Below are positions 9,285-18,287 of a stretch of 64,000 nucleotides of DNA, piece by piece. The notes beneath the pieces were generated by a model that was given only the letters and a program-made list of their open reading frames with translations, had not been told where the DNA came from and made no database searches. The translations under genes and the position numbers were made by a program. Origin of the DNA: Flavobacterium aciduliphilum (GTDB lineage: Bacteria > Bacteroidota > Bacteroidia > Flavobacteriales > Flavobacteriaceae); assembly GCF_003268855.1 (NCBI RefSeq), contig NZ_QLSZ01000001.1, forward strand, positions 445,369-509,368. Direction: 5' to 3'. How positions within the stretch are numbered: the first letter of the stretch is position 1; every line of letters starts with the position of its first letter.

Positions 9285-9536
9285 TTATTTAGCGCGTTTT
9301 GCGTATTTGCTGTTGAATTTATCAATACGACCTGCCGTATCAATTAATTTAGATTTACCTGTATAAAATGGGTGAGATGTTCTCGAAATCTCCATTTTGT
9401 ACACTGGATATTCCACGCCTTCGTGCATTATTGTTTCTTTTGTTTCAACAGTTGATTTAGTAATAAAAACATCCTCGTTTGACATGTCTTTAAAAGCAAC
9501 TAATCTGTAATTTTCTGGGTGAATTCCTTGTTTCAT
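9285..9536 (-). CDS. rpmE2: 50S ribosomal protein L31 type B
   Basis: An 83-residue large-subunit ribosomal protein. It begins [19 protein letters not shown] and contains the type B segments [18 protein letters not shown] and [11 protein letters not shown]. It lacks the CxxC zinc motif of type A L31, so it is the zinc-independent form. In Bacteroidetes this is commonly the only L31, so it need not mean zinc-starvation control. It has its own promoter (9643-9671). Confidence 0.95.
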   Translation of the reverse strand: MKQGIHPENYRLVAFKDMSNEDVFITKSTVETKETIMHEGVEYPVYKMEISRTSHPFYTGKSKLIDTAGRIDKFNSKYAKRAK

Positions 9537-9642
9537 GATGTAAATCTTTTTATTTGTTTTTGAAGTAATTTGTTGTGAAGCTTTCGATAAAAAGGTATCA
9601 ACAGATTACAACGTTTAAAATTATTGTTTTAATTTGAGTGTG

Positions 9643-9671
9643 CAAAGATACATTTATTTTTTAATAACCAA
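9643..9671 (-). promoter_or_regulatory. Promoter of rpmE2 (TTG-N18-TATCTTTG)
   Basis: On the minus strand TTG (9671-9669) is followed after 18 bases by TATCTTTG (9650-9643), the Bacteroidetes housekeeping pattern. It leaves a leader of about 100 bases before rpmE2. Confidence 0.65.
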
Positions 9672-9729
9672 ACATCCTGCACGCTTTTTTTAATTCGTTA
9701 ACAACTTCATATTATAATATCATATTTAC

Positions 9730-9737
9730 TATATTTG
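9730..9737 (+). promoter_or_regulatory. -7 element TATATTTG before the DUF4199 gene
   Basis: A perfect TAnnTTTG lies 27 bases upstream of the ATG at 9764. No clear TTG -33 element is seen. It probably drives the run from the DUF4199 gene through the glycosyltransferase. Confidence 0.5.
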
Positions 9738-9763
9738 TGGATTAATTTTTATTCAAAATTTAC

Positions 9764-10294
9764 ATGAACTCAATAATAAAAAAGAATGGTATTACATATG
9801 GAATTATTTCTGGGGTTATCTCTGCTTTGATAACAACTATGATTTATACAATAGATTTAAAACTATTCCTATCTGGTTGGATAACTTTTTTAAAACTTTG
9901 TGTTTTTTTGACACTAGCTATCATCCTCTTGACATCAACAAAAAAGCAATTAAAAGACGAGTTTTCATTTAAAAACGCATTTACTACTTACTTTATTTTT
10001 ATTGTAATTGCTTCTTTAATTACTACATTTTTTGAAATAATTTTATTTAATATTATAGACCCTTCTTTAAAGGAAACTTTAAAAGAAATGGCTATAAAAT
10101 ATGCAACTGAAATATTAGAAAAATTCGGAACACCTACAAGCAAATTAAATGAAGCTATAAAAAACATTCAAGAAAATGACCAGTTTTCTGTAATTCAGTT
10201 AATAAAGGGATTTTTTACTTATATTCTTATAAGCTCAATTTTTGGACTCATTTTAGCAGCTATTTTTAAAACAAATAATAAGAACTTTAATTAA
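9764..10294 (+). CDS. DUF4199 integral membrane protein
   Basis: A 176-residue protein with four predicted membrane helices (about residues 10-30, 37-57, 70-95 and 145-168) and a charged loop between helices 3 and 4 that contains amphipathic helices. It matches the Bacteroidetes DUF4199 pattern; function unknown. The stop overlaps the glycosyltransferase start by one base (TAATG). This DUF is often found directly before GtrB-like glycosyltransferases in Flavobacteria, suggesting a shared lipid-linked sugar role (inference). Confidence 0.85.
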   Translation: MNSIIKKNGITYGIISGVISALITTMIYTIDLKLFLSGWITFLKLCVFLTLAIILLTSTKKQLKDEFSFKNAFTTYFIFIVIASLITTFFEIILFNIIDPSLKETLKEMAIKYATEILEKFGTPTSKLNEAIKNIQENDQFSVIQLIKGFFTYILISSIFGLILAAIFKTNNKNFN

Positions 10295-11253
10295 TGAATT
10301 TATCCATAATAATTCCTTTATTAAACGAGCAAGAATCGTTGCCCGAACTGCATACATGGATTCAAAACGTGATGATTTCCAACAATTATACCTATGAAAT
10401 TATCTTTATCGATGACGGAAGTACTGATAGGTCATGGGAGGTTATTGAAGATCTTTCCAAAAAAGACGCTCATGTAAAAGGGATTAAGTTTCTAAGAAAT
10501 TTCGGCAAATCACAAGCGCTACATGCGGGTTTTTCCAAAGCTCAAGGTGATGTCATCATCACAATGGACGCCGACTTACAGGACAGTCCAGACGAGATTC
10601 CAGAATTGTTTAACATGGTTATGAACCATGATTTCGACTTGGTTTCGGGTTGGAAAAAGAAACGCTATGACCATGTGGTTACTAAAAATCTTCCTTCAAA
10701 ATTATTTAATTGGGCTGCACGAAAAACATCGGGAGTATACTTGAACGATTTTAATTGTGGTTTGAAAGCATATAAAAATATTGTAATCAAAAACATTGAA
10801 GTCTCGGGCGAGATGCACCGCTACATTCCTGTTTTGGCAAAAAATGCTGGTTTTAGTAAGATTGGTGAAAAAATAGTCCAACATCAAGCTCGAAAATATG
10901 GTGAATCAAAATTTGGCATCAATCGATTTATCAATGGGTTTCTTGATTTGATTACGATTTGGTTTTTATCGAGTTACGGAAAAAGACCGATGCACCTATT
11001 TGGTTTTTTAGGCGTAATCATGTTTCTCATTGGATTTATTTCGACCTTTTTTATCATCGGAATTAAACTTTTCAAATTATTCGCATTACATAAACAAACC
11101 ATATTGGTAGCTCAAAATCCGCTGTTTTATATTGCGCTAACAGCCATGATTATTGGTTCTCAATTATTTTTGGCTGGTTTTTTAGGGGAGATTATTCTTC
11201 GAACCAAAAACAATGAAGAGCGTTATAAAATTGCAAATGAACTGAATTTATAA
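10294..11253 (+). CDS. Family 2 glycosyltransferase, GtrB/DPM1 type
   Basis: Likely transfers a sugar from a nucleotide donor to a polyprenyl phosphate at the inner membrane. The N-terminal GT-A domain shows DDGSTD (donor binding) and the metal-binding DADLQD, then NRFINGFLDLITIWFL leading into two C-terminal membrane helices (about residues 230-260 and 270-298). This is the normal 319-residue layout of bactoprenol glucosyltransferase or dolichol-phosphate-mannose synthase relatives. Translationally coupled to the DUF4199 gene upstream and 42 bases before the phosphomutase. Confidence 0.9.
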   Translation: MNLSIIIPLLNEQESLPELHTWIQNVMISNNYTYEIIFIDDGSTDRSWEVIEDLSKKDAHVKGIKFLRNFGKSQALHAGFSKAQGDVIITMDADLQDSPDEIPELFNMVMNHDFDLVSGWKKKRYDHVVTKNLPSKLFNWAARKTSGVYLNDFNCGLKAYKNIVIKNIEVSGEMHRYIPVLAKNAGFSKIGEKIVQHQARKYGESKFGINRFINGFLDLITIWFLSSYGKRPMHLFGFLGVIMFLIGFISTFFIIGIKLFKLFALHKQTILVAQNPLFYIALTAMIIGSQLFLAGFLGEIILRTKNNEERYKIANELNL

Positions 11254-11295
11254 AAGCACCAAAATTGTACACACACTATACTCAACTTTAGAATC

Positions 11296-13017
11296 ATGGA
11301 ACAAAACATTTTAGACAAAGCAAACGAATGGTTGACTCCTACGTTTGACCAAGATACACAAGACCGCATAAAAAACATGTTAGCCCACGCACCAAAAGAA
11401 TTGGAGGAAAGTTTTTATAAAAACCTCGAATTTGGAACGGGCGGTATGCGTGGGATTATGGGTGTAGGCACCAACAGAATCAACAAATACACCTTAGGCA
11501 AAAACACACAAGGCTTATCGGATTATTTAAAAAAATCATTCCCGAATGAAACCTTAAAAGTTGTTATTGCCTACGATTGCCGTCACAACAGTGACACGCT
11601 TGCAAAAGTTGTTGCCGATGTGTTTTCAGCCAATGGCATTCATGTCTATCTATTTTCAGAGATGCGTCCAACGCCAGAATTATCTTTTGCCTTAAAACAT
11701 TTGAATTGTCACGCCGGGATTGTACTTACCGCATCACACAACCCCCCAGAATACAATGGTTATAAAGTATATTGGCAAGACGGCGGCCAGTTAGTACCTC
11801 CTCAAGATGGAGAAATCATTGAACGCATTGAATCGCTTAAATATGAGGACATCCAATTTCAAGCGAACGAAAATCTGATTGAATATATTGATGCGGCTAT
11901 AGATGCGGCTTTTGCAAAATCTACAATAGAAAATTGTAGTTTTAACACTCCAACGCTAGCAAAAGAGAACTTAAAAATAGTATATACATCTTTACACGGA
12001 ACTTCTATCAAAGCCATTCCAGGAGTTTTAGCACAAGCAGGATACACCGATGTGAACATTGTAAAAGAACAAGAAACACCCAATGGTGATTTTCCAACAG
12101 TAAAATCTCCAAATCCTGAAGAACCAGAAGCACTTACTATGGCTTTGGCCTTAGCAGACAACATAGAAGCCGACATTGTTATTGGAACAGACCCTGATTC
12201 TGATCGTTTGGGAGTTGCTGTTCGCGATACACATGGTAAAATGATTTTATTGAACGGAAACCAAACCATGGTTATCATGACAGCATTCTTACTAGAACAA
12301 TGGAAACGTGCGGGAAAAATTGATGGAAAACAATTCATCGGTTCTACTATAGTTTCGACACCAATGATGTTGGAATTAGCTTCGGCTTATGATGTTGAAT
12401 GTAAAGTAGGTTTAACTGGGTTCAAATGGATTGCAAAATTCATCAAAGATTTCCCTGAATTGAAATTCATTGGTGGTGGTGAAGAAAGTTTCGGGTTTAT
12501 GGTAGGAGATGCAGTTCGTGATAAAGATGCCGTTGGTGCATGTCTTTTAGTATGCGAAATTGCAGCTCAGGCAAAAGCCTCAGGAAGTACGTTATATCAA
12601 GAATTGATTAACTTATATGTTGATCACGGATTTTATAAAGAACATTTAATTTCCTTAACTAAAAAAGGAATGGACGGATTAAAAGAAATTGATCAAATGA
12701 TGATTAATTTACGTGAAAATCCAGTCTCTGAAATCGATGGACAACGTGTAGTTTGTATTGAAGATTACAAAAACTCCACAGCAAAAAACATGTTTACTGG
12801 TGAAATAACTCCTATTTCAATTCCAAAATCTAATGTGTTGATTTATTATTTGGAAGATGGTTCAAAAATTTGCGCTAGACCAAGCGGTACCGAACCAAAG
12901 ATAAAGTTTTATTTTAGTGTCAATGCGCCGTTAAATCGAGCAGAAGATTTTGAGACAGTATCACAAGAGTTGGATGTAAAAATTAAAAATATTATTGCTG
13001 CAATGCAGTTGAACTAA
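11296..13017 (+). CDS. Phosphoglucomutase/phosphomannomutase
   Basis: A 573-residue alpha-D-phosphohexomutase interconverting 1- and 6-phosphates of glucose or mannose. All four hallmarks are present: the phosphoserine loop TASHNPPEYNGYK, the metal-binding GTDPDSDRLG, the sugar loop GGGEESFGF and the phosphate-binding RPSGTEPKIKFY. Length fits the PGM2-like subfamily common in Bacteroidetes. Its stop overlaps the ATG of the ABC exporter by one base. Placement after a glycosyltransferase suggests a supply role for sugar nucleotides. Confidence 0.94.
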   Translation: MEQNILDKANEWLTPTFDQDTQDRIKNMLAHAPKELEESFYKNLEFGTGGMRGIMGVGTNRINKYTLGKNTQGLSDYLKKSFPNETLKVVIAYDCRHNSDTLAKVVADVFSANGIHVYLFSEMRPTPELSFALKHLNCHAGIVLTASHNPPEYNGYKVYWQDGGQLVPPQDGEIIERIESLKYEDIQFQANENLIEYIDAAIDAAFAKSTIENCSFNTPTLAKENLKIVYTSLHGTSIKAIPGVLAQAGYTDVNIVKEQETPNGDFPTVKSPNPEEPEALTMALALADNIEADIVIGTDPDSDRLGVAVRDTHGKMILLNGNQTMVIMTAFLLEQWKRAGKIDGKQFIGSTIVSTPMMLELASAYDVECKVGLTGFKWIAKFIKDFPELKFIGGGEESFGFMVGDAVRDKDAVGACLLVCEIAAQAKASGSTLYQELINLYVDHGFYKEHLISLTKKGMDGLKEIDQMMINLRENPVSEIDGQRVVCIEDYKNSTAKNMFTGEITPISIPKSNVLIYYLEDGSKICARPSGTEPKIKFYFSVNAPLNRAEDFETVSQELDVKIKNIIAAMQLN

Positions 13018-14864
13018 TGGATGATAATTTAAAAAAGATTTTTCCTTTTATTAAACCCTATAAATCGCATGTATTTTGGAATGTGATTTATAACATCTTG
13101 TACGCGTTATTCAGTACGCTTTCTTTCATCGCTTTAATCCCGATGATGCAAGTATTGTTTGATAAATCTGAAAAAATTACAGAAAAACCCGTTTATACTT
13201 CTATTTGGGAGATAACTAAATTTGGAAAAGATTATCTTTATTACAATATCACACATCTCCAAATTACCAAAGGACCACAATATGCCTTATTATTTGTGGT
13301 TGCTCTCATTATTATCACCTTTTTATTTAAAAATCTTTTTAACTATCTCGCATCCAATCATTTGATGCATTTAAAAAATGGTGTTTTGAAAGATTTAAGA
13401 AATACCATGTATAATAAAATTATCGACCTTCCTATTTCATACTACTCCGAAAAGAGAAAAGGAGACATCATGGCTCGTATGCTTGGGGATGTAGGAGAAG
13501 TACAAAATTCCTTTTTTTCTATCTTAGAATTAATAGTCAAAGAACCAATGACAATTATATTTACCATAGGAGCTATGTTTGCTATTAGTGTTAAATTAAC
13601 ACTATTTGTCTTTATTTTTATACCTATTTCAGGCTATATCATCTCACTCGTTGGCAAATCCTTAAAATCAAAATCAGAACGCATACAGTACGAGGGAGGA
13701 TTTTTAATTTCAATTGTAGAAGAGAGTTTATCAGGTTTAAAAGTAGTTAAAAGCTACAATGCCGAAAAGAATTTCAAAACCAAATTCAATGATTCTGTAA
13801 TGCGCTTGTTAAAACTATCAAACAGCATTGGTAGAAAAAACAATTTAGCCTCTCCATTTAGTGAGTTTATGGGAATTATAGTAATTGCCACACTATTATG
13901 GTTTGGAGGAAACATGGTTTTAGTAGAACATTTACCCAATGGAAAACCTGTATTCGAAGCCGCACAATTTCTTGCTTACATGGGGTTGGCCTACAATATT
14001 CTTACTCCTGCTAAATCTATTTCGAAAGCTAACTATGCCGTAAAAAGCGGATTGGCAGCAGCGCAACGTGTATTTGAAGTATTAGAAGTTGAGAATACTA
14101 TTTCAGACAAACCAAATGCCATTATAAAAGAATCCTTTGACAAAAACATCTCTCTTGAGCAAATCACTTTTAAATATGAGAAGGAAAATGTGTTGACAAA
14201 CTTTTCACTAGATGTGCCAAAAGGAAAAACCGTTGCGTTGGTGGGACAATCTGGTAGTGGTAAAAGTACAATTGCCAGCTTATTGACTCGTTTTTATGAT
14301 GTTCAAGAAGGAAACATCAAAATTGATGGGATTGACATAAAAGACATGACCATGAATTCTTTAAGAGGGCTGATTGGACTTGTCACTCAAGATTCGATTC
14401 TCTTTAACGACACCATAAAGAATAACATTTTAATTGGTAAGGAAGGCGCCACCGACGATGAAATTATTGAAGCCTTAAAAGTGGCCAATGCCTACGAATT
14501 TGTTAAAGATTTACCACAAGGCATTAATACTAACATTGGTGATGCCGGAAATAAATTATCTGGAGGTCAAAAACAAAGGTTAAATATTGCGCGTGCCGTA
14601 TTAAAAAATCCTCCTATCATGATTCTAGATGAAGCTACATCGGCATTAGACACAGAAAGTGAGAAATTTGTGCAAGTGGCTTTAGAAAATATGATGCAAA
14701 ACCGAACCTCTATCGTGATTGCACACCGTTTATCTACCATTCAAAAAGCAGATAAAATTGTAGTGATGCAAAAAGGAAAGATTGTAGAACAAGGAACTCA
14801 CGAGGAATTGCTCGCCCTTGAAGGCACCTATTCCAAACTCGTATTCATGCAAAGTTTTGAATAA
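13017..14864 (+). CDS. ABC exporter (MsbA-like), fused membrane and ATPase domains
   Basis: A 615-residue half-transporter with six membrane helices in the first 340 residues and an ATP-binding domain with Walker A GQSGSGKST, signature LSGGQKQR, Walker B PIMILDEATSALD and the H-loop IVIAHRLSTI. It probably works as a homodimer. The MsbA/lipid-flippase subfamily is the closest match, but the substrate cannot be read from the sequence. Last gene of the run starting at 9764, followed by a strong terminator. Confidence 0.92.
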   Translation: MDDNLKKIFPFIKPYKSHVFWNVIYNILYALFSTLSFIALIPMMQVLFDKSEKITEKPVYTSIWEITKFGKDYLYYNITHLQITKGPQYALLFVVALIIITFLFKNLFNYLASNHLMHLKNGVLKDLRNTMYNKIIDLPISYYSEKRKGDIMARMLGDVGEVQNSFFSILELIVKEPMTIIFTIGAMFAISVKLTLFVFIFIPISGYIISLVGKSLKSKSERIQYEGGFLISIVEESLSGLKVVKSYNAEKNFKTKFNDSVMRLLKLSNSIGRKNNLASPFSEFMGIIVIATLLWFGGNMVLVEHLPNGKPVFEAAQFLAYMGLAYNILTPAKSISKANYAVKSGLAAAQRVFEVLEVENTISDKPNAIIKESFDKNISLEQITFKYEKENVLTNFSLDVPKGKTVALVGQSGSGKSTIASLLTRFYDVQEGNIKIDGIDIKDMTMNSLRGLIGLVTQDSILFNDTIKNNILIGKEGATDDEIIEALKVANAYEFVKDLPQGINTNIGDAGNKLSGGQKQRLNIARAVLKNPPIMILDEATSALDTESEKFVQVALENMMQNRTSIVIAHRLSTIQKADKIVVMQKGKIVEQGTHEELLALEGTYSKLVFMQSFE

Positions 14865-14900
14865 GAAAAAAATTAAATTAAAATTAACATAAGCTAAACT

Positions 14901-14931
14901 AAAAAACCTTACCTTTACCTAAGGTTTTTTT
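14901..14931. terminator. Bidirectional terminator after the ABC exporter
   Basis: aaaaaaccttac (from 14901) pairs with the arm ending taaggtttttt (to 14930), with a T run in each direction. Confidence 0.85.
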
Positions 14932-14952
14932 ATAATTTATAAACGCTTCTGT

Positions 14953-15027
14953 ATGATAAATTTAATCGTAAAATTTGTCGTGGTATTAGTAACTGTTTTT
15001 GCTTATTTGATCACTACTTTCTATTAA
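14953..15027 (+). CDS. Possible 24-residue membrane peptide
   Basis: A short frame beginning MINLIVKFVVVLVT encodes one hydrophobic helix with a single Lys near the N terminus. It starts 22 bases after the terminator and ends 11 bases before the convergent lipoprotein gene. Composition is that of single-span small membrane proteins. No promoter motif is evident, so expression is uncertain. Confidence 0.3.
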   Translation: MINLIVKFVVVLVTVFAYLITTFY

Positions 15028-15037
15028 TACAACTTGT

Positions 15038-15760
15038 TTATATTGGTGTATATTCCATCACTTTGCTTTCTTTTGCTAGTAAGTCAAGATAATAGTAACG
15101 CACTTTATCTTCTTTATCAAAAGCTCCATTTTTATTGATGTCTTCAATCGTTCTGAAATAAATTCTATTTAAATTTTCAACAACGTTCCAATCGATTAAT
15201 TCCTGAATATCAGGAGATAATTTTACAAAACCTTCCCCTTTTACGTTACTCAAATACAACGATTTTACATCATTGCTGTCAATTTTCCCATCCGTATTGG
15301 TATCAGAATCTGTTAAAGTATAAATCAAAAACTGTTTCTTCGTTTTATCGGCTATTGTTTTTAAAAACGTAATTGTCTCTATTAATATTGGTTTTTCTGT
15401 TAACTTACAAATAGAATCATTCCCTATTTCTTGAAATCCTACATTTTGTAAAAATCCTGTAATTTCGTTTTCGGTATTGTTAGAGATTGTAAAACTTTGT
15501 TGAGTCTCACTACTCGAAGAATCATAAGTCATTCCAGAAGTTCTCCCGTATACATTTATATCCCCAACAGGAAATAACAATACAGAGGTACCTTCAAAAT
15601 GAATGGGTAAATCGGCAACTTTGATTTGCGCTGTGTCATTCTTGACATTGATTGCTTTTTCTTTAGTATTATAAGTTACTTTAGGTTTATCAGCTTCGTT
15701 CTTACATCCTACAAATAAAACCATCAATCCAAAGAGACTCATTTTAATATAATTTGTCAT
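15038..15760 (-). CDS. Lipoprotein with EF-hand/dockerin-like loops
   Basis: A 240-residue protein with a lipoprotein signal (MTNYIKMSLFGLMVLFVGC; Cys near residue 19), so it is membrane-anchored and probably outside the inner membrane. Near residue 150 a loop DSDTNTDGKIDSND has the Asp spacing of a calcium-binding EF-hand or dockerin type I loop. A second, weaker one (DINKNGAFDKED) follows near residue 210. Function unknown. It starts 17 bases after the TonB receptor gene on the same strand and is probably in the same transcript. Confidence 0.8.
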   Translation of the reverse strand: MTNYIKMSLFGLMVLFVGCKNEADKPKVTYNTKEKAINVKNDTAQIKVADLPIHFEGTSVLLFPVGDINVYGRTSGMTYDSSSSETQQSFTISNNTENEITGFLQNVGFQEIGNDSICKLTEKPILIETITFLKTIADKTKKQFLIYTLTDSDTNTDGKIDSNDVKSLYLSNVKGEGFVKLSPDIQELIDWNVVENLNRIYFRTIEDINKNGAFDKEDKVRYYYLDLLAKESKVMEYTPI

Positions 15761-15776
15761 GTCTTTTTTATTTAAA

Positions 15777-18281
15777 TTACAATCTCATAGTCAATTTAAC
15801 ATTAAAAATTCGAGTCGTCATATAGTTTGGAATACCATATTGACTTTTCGTATAGGCATCTCTCACCCAAGTGTTTGTAATAGCATTTTGATTGTTGAAC
15901 ATATTATAAATTTCAAATCCTAATGCTAGTTCTTTAAATTTTTTCAACCAATGTCCTTCAGGACGCTCATTGTTTTTTTCGGTAAACAGATACGAAAACC
16001 CTACATCAGCTCTTCTATAATCACGCAATCGGGTTTGATATTGATAAACATCTGCATACGAAGGCGAACCTCCTGGCAAACCCGTATTGTACGTCAGATT
16101 CAAATACAACTTCACATTCGGGATGTTTGGCATATAATCTTGGAAAAGAATTCCAAACTTCAACCTTTGATCGGTAGGGCGTGCTACATAACCTCTCCCA
16201 TCTTGATTTTCTTCCGTTTTCATATATCCAAAACTAAACCAAGATTCTGTACCAGGAACAAAGGCTCCATTCAACCTACAATCAAATCCATACGCATAAG
16301 CGACTGCATCGTTATTGGCGCGATAACGTATCCTTACATTGTCTAATGTATAGGTATTCACATCGGTCATTGCTTTGTAATACACTTCCGACACCAGTTT
16401 GAATGGTCGGTTCCACATCTTAAAATTATAATCATTACTTAGCACATAATGAATTGATTTTTGAGCTTTAACATCTGGATTTACAACTCCGTATTGGTCG
16501 CGCAACTCTCGGTAGAAAGGTGGTTGGTAGTAAAACCCTGTAGAAAACCTAAAAAGCATATCCTTTTGCCAATTGGGTTTGAATGAAATTTGTGCCCTCG
16601 GACTGACAACAGTTTGTGTCCTAGCAATAGTATTGCTAAAGTTCCAAAGAATAACACTTGAATTGTTTGACGTATCGCCCATAACTTGCCAGCTTTGAGA
16701 ACGAATCCCAGCGTTTATCCACAATTGGTGTTCTCCTAACATCAATTTAGTATTTCCTTGTAAAAAGCCAGACAACCTATTGATGTTAACAAAATTTGTA
16801 GCTCTCACATTTTGATAAGGCACTAATGGACCTACATAAGGGTTATAGGGTTGGTCATTATGAGGCAAATCAATTCTTGGAGGATTTATAGAAAATCCAG
16901 CAGAATCAATAACTTCATACTCAACAATGCGATCACGAATACTCTCATGAGCATATTTCAATCCCCAATCTATTTGAAATTTCTTTTTATAATTGTGGCT
17001 TCCTTTAATTTCTGCATTATAAATTAGAGCATCCAAGTCATTTCGTGCATGATTCAACTGTGACCCAATTGCCCTACTGTAAGTTACATTGCCATACGTA
17101 TCCGAACCAATATTCGTATCTACTTCTCCCAAACTATAAGCCGCATCAATATCATAATGTTCTGCTTCTTGGGTGTGATATAACGAGGTTATAAATTTGT
17201 ACGCATTCTTGTCATTGGGAGTGAATGTGGTTTTAACAGCACCAAAATACGTTTGATATTGATCTTTTTCGATCCCTTCATAAAAAATTTGCAAAGCAAT
17301 GGGATCGGTAAGTGTCCCAAAATTTGTCTGTCTAGTCAAAGGCTGGTATTGGTATTTGTTTTGTGATACATTTCCTAGAAAACTGATTTGTACTTTCTTT
17401 GAAACATTGTAATTAACATTGGTTTGGATATCTGCAAAAGAGGGTTTATAGTTCGATTGCGTTTCTTGACTATTTACTATCAAGGAATTGTTTCGGTATC
17501 GAATTCCTGTTAAAGCACTCCATTTTTTATTTTTTGAAGCCCCTTCAACCGACATACTTCCGCCTAATAAACTAGCTTCGAGTGAGGCTCCAAATTTTGT
17601 AGGTTTTCGATACGTAATATCTAAAACTGAAGCCATTTTATCTCCATATTTTGCTTGAAACCCACCCGCCGAAAAATCGATATTCTGAATTAAATCGGTA
17701 TTGGTAAAGCTCAACCCTTCTTGTTGTCCTGAGCGCACTAAAAATGGGCGATAGATTTCAACTTCATTTACATAAACCAAATTTTCGTCATAATTCCCAC
17801 CTCTCACAGAATAGGCACCCCCTTCTGTAGTACTGGAAGCAGACCCTAACGTTTTTAAAATATCAACAACACCTCCAGATAATTTAGGAATATTCCGAAT
17901 CACTTCGGGTTCGATATTAATAATTCCGGTCACCCTCTTCTTATTGCTTGTAATCACCACCTCTCCGATTTGATCGGCTTTAGCTTCTATAACAGGATTA
18001 AACTCTACAATATCATTGGGTTTTAACTGAAAGGTTTGTGTGACGCTTTTAAGGGCAACGTGAGTATAGACCAATACTACTTTTTTATTAGCTGGAATTA
18101 GTATAGTATAAAAACCGTTTGTATCAGTAATCGCTGAATGCCCTAAACAACTTACGTTAACGCCTTCTACTGGATTATGATTGTCATCTGAAACGATTCC
18201 TGTTACTTTAGCCGTTTGTGCAAACATCCCTACAGTCAAAAGCAACAAGAAAAAAGGAATGATTTTATTGATTGTTTTCAA
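15777..18281 (-). CDS. TonB-dependent receptor with carboxypeptidase-like N-terminal domain
   Basis: An 834-residue outer-membrane active transporter. A signal peptide ending FAQ is followed by a carboxypeptidase-regulatory-like beta domain (TGIVSDDNHNPVEGVNVSC), a plug domain (about 110-220, with SVRGGNYDENLVYVNEVEIY) and a 22-stranded barrel ending in ..FNVKLTMRL with the terminal aromatic/hydrophobic pattern. Substrate unknown; no SusD partner is adjacent, so it is not a classic PUL pair. The lipoprotein downstream is the likely accessory factor, and the M23 peptidase lies 6 bases upstream on the same strand. Confidence 0.92.
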   Translation of the reverse strand: MKTINKIIPFFLLLLTVGMFAQTAKVTGIVSDDNHNPVEGVNVSCLGHSAITDTNGFYTILIPANKKVVLVYTHVALKSVTQTFQLKPNDIVEFNPVIEAKADQIGEVVITSNKKRVTGIINIEPEVIRNIPKLSGGVVDILKTLGSASSTTEGGAYSVRGGNYDENLVYVNEVEIYRPFLVRSGQQEGLSFTNTDLIQNIDFSAGGFQAKYGDKMASVLDITYRKPTKFGASLEASLLGGSMSVEGASKNKKWSALTGIRYRNNSLIVNSQETQSNYKPSFADIQTNVNYNVSKKVQISFLGNVSQNKYQYQPLTRQTNFGTLTDPIALQIFYEGIEKDQYQTYFGAVKTTFTPNDKNAYKFITSLYHTQEAEHYDIDAAYSLGEVDTNIGSDTYGNVTYSRAIGSQLNHARNDLDALIYNAEIKGSHNYKKKFQIDWGLKYAHESIRDRIVEYEVIDSAGFSINPPRIDLPHNDQPYNPYVGPLVPYQNVRATNFVNINRLSGFLQGNTKLMLGEHQLWINAGIRSQSWQVMGDTSNNSSVILWNFSNTIARTQTVVSPRAQISFKPNWQKDMLFRFSTGFYYQPPFYRELRDQYGVVNPDVKAQKSIHYVLSNDYNFKMWNRPFKLVSEVYYKAMTDVNTYTLDNVRIRYRANNDAVAYAYGFDCRLNGAFVPGTESWFSFGYMKTEENQDGRGYVARPTDQRLKFGILFQDYMPNIPNVKLYLNLTYNTGLPGGSPSYADVYQYQTRLRDYRRADVGFSYLFTEKNNERPEGHWLKKFKELALGFEIYNMFNNQNAITNTWVRDAYTKSQYGIPNYMTTRIFNVKLTMRL

Positions 18282-18287
18282 AGTATA

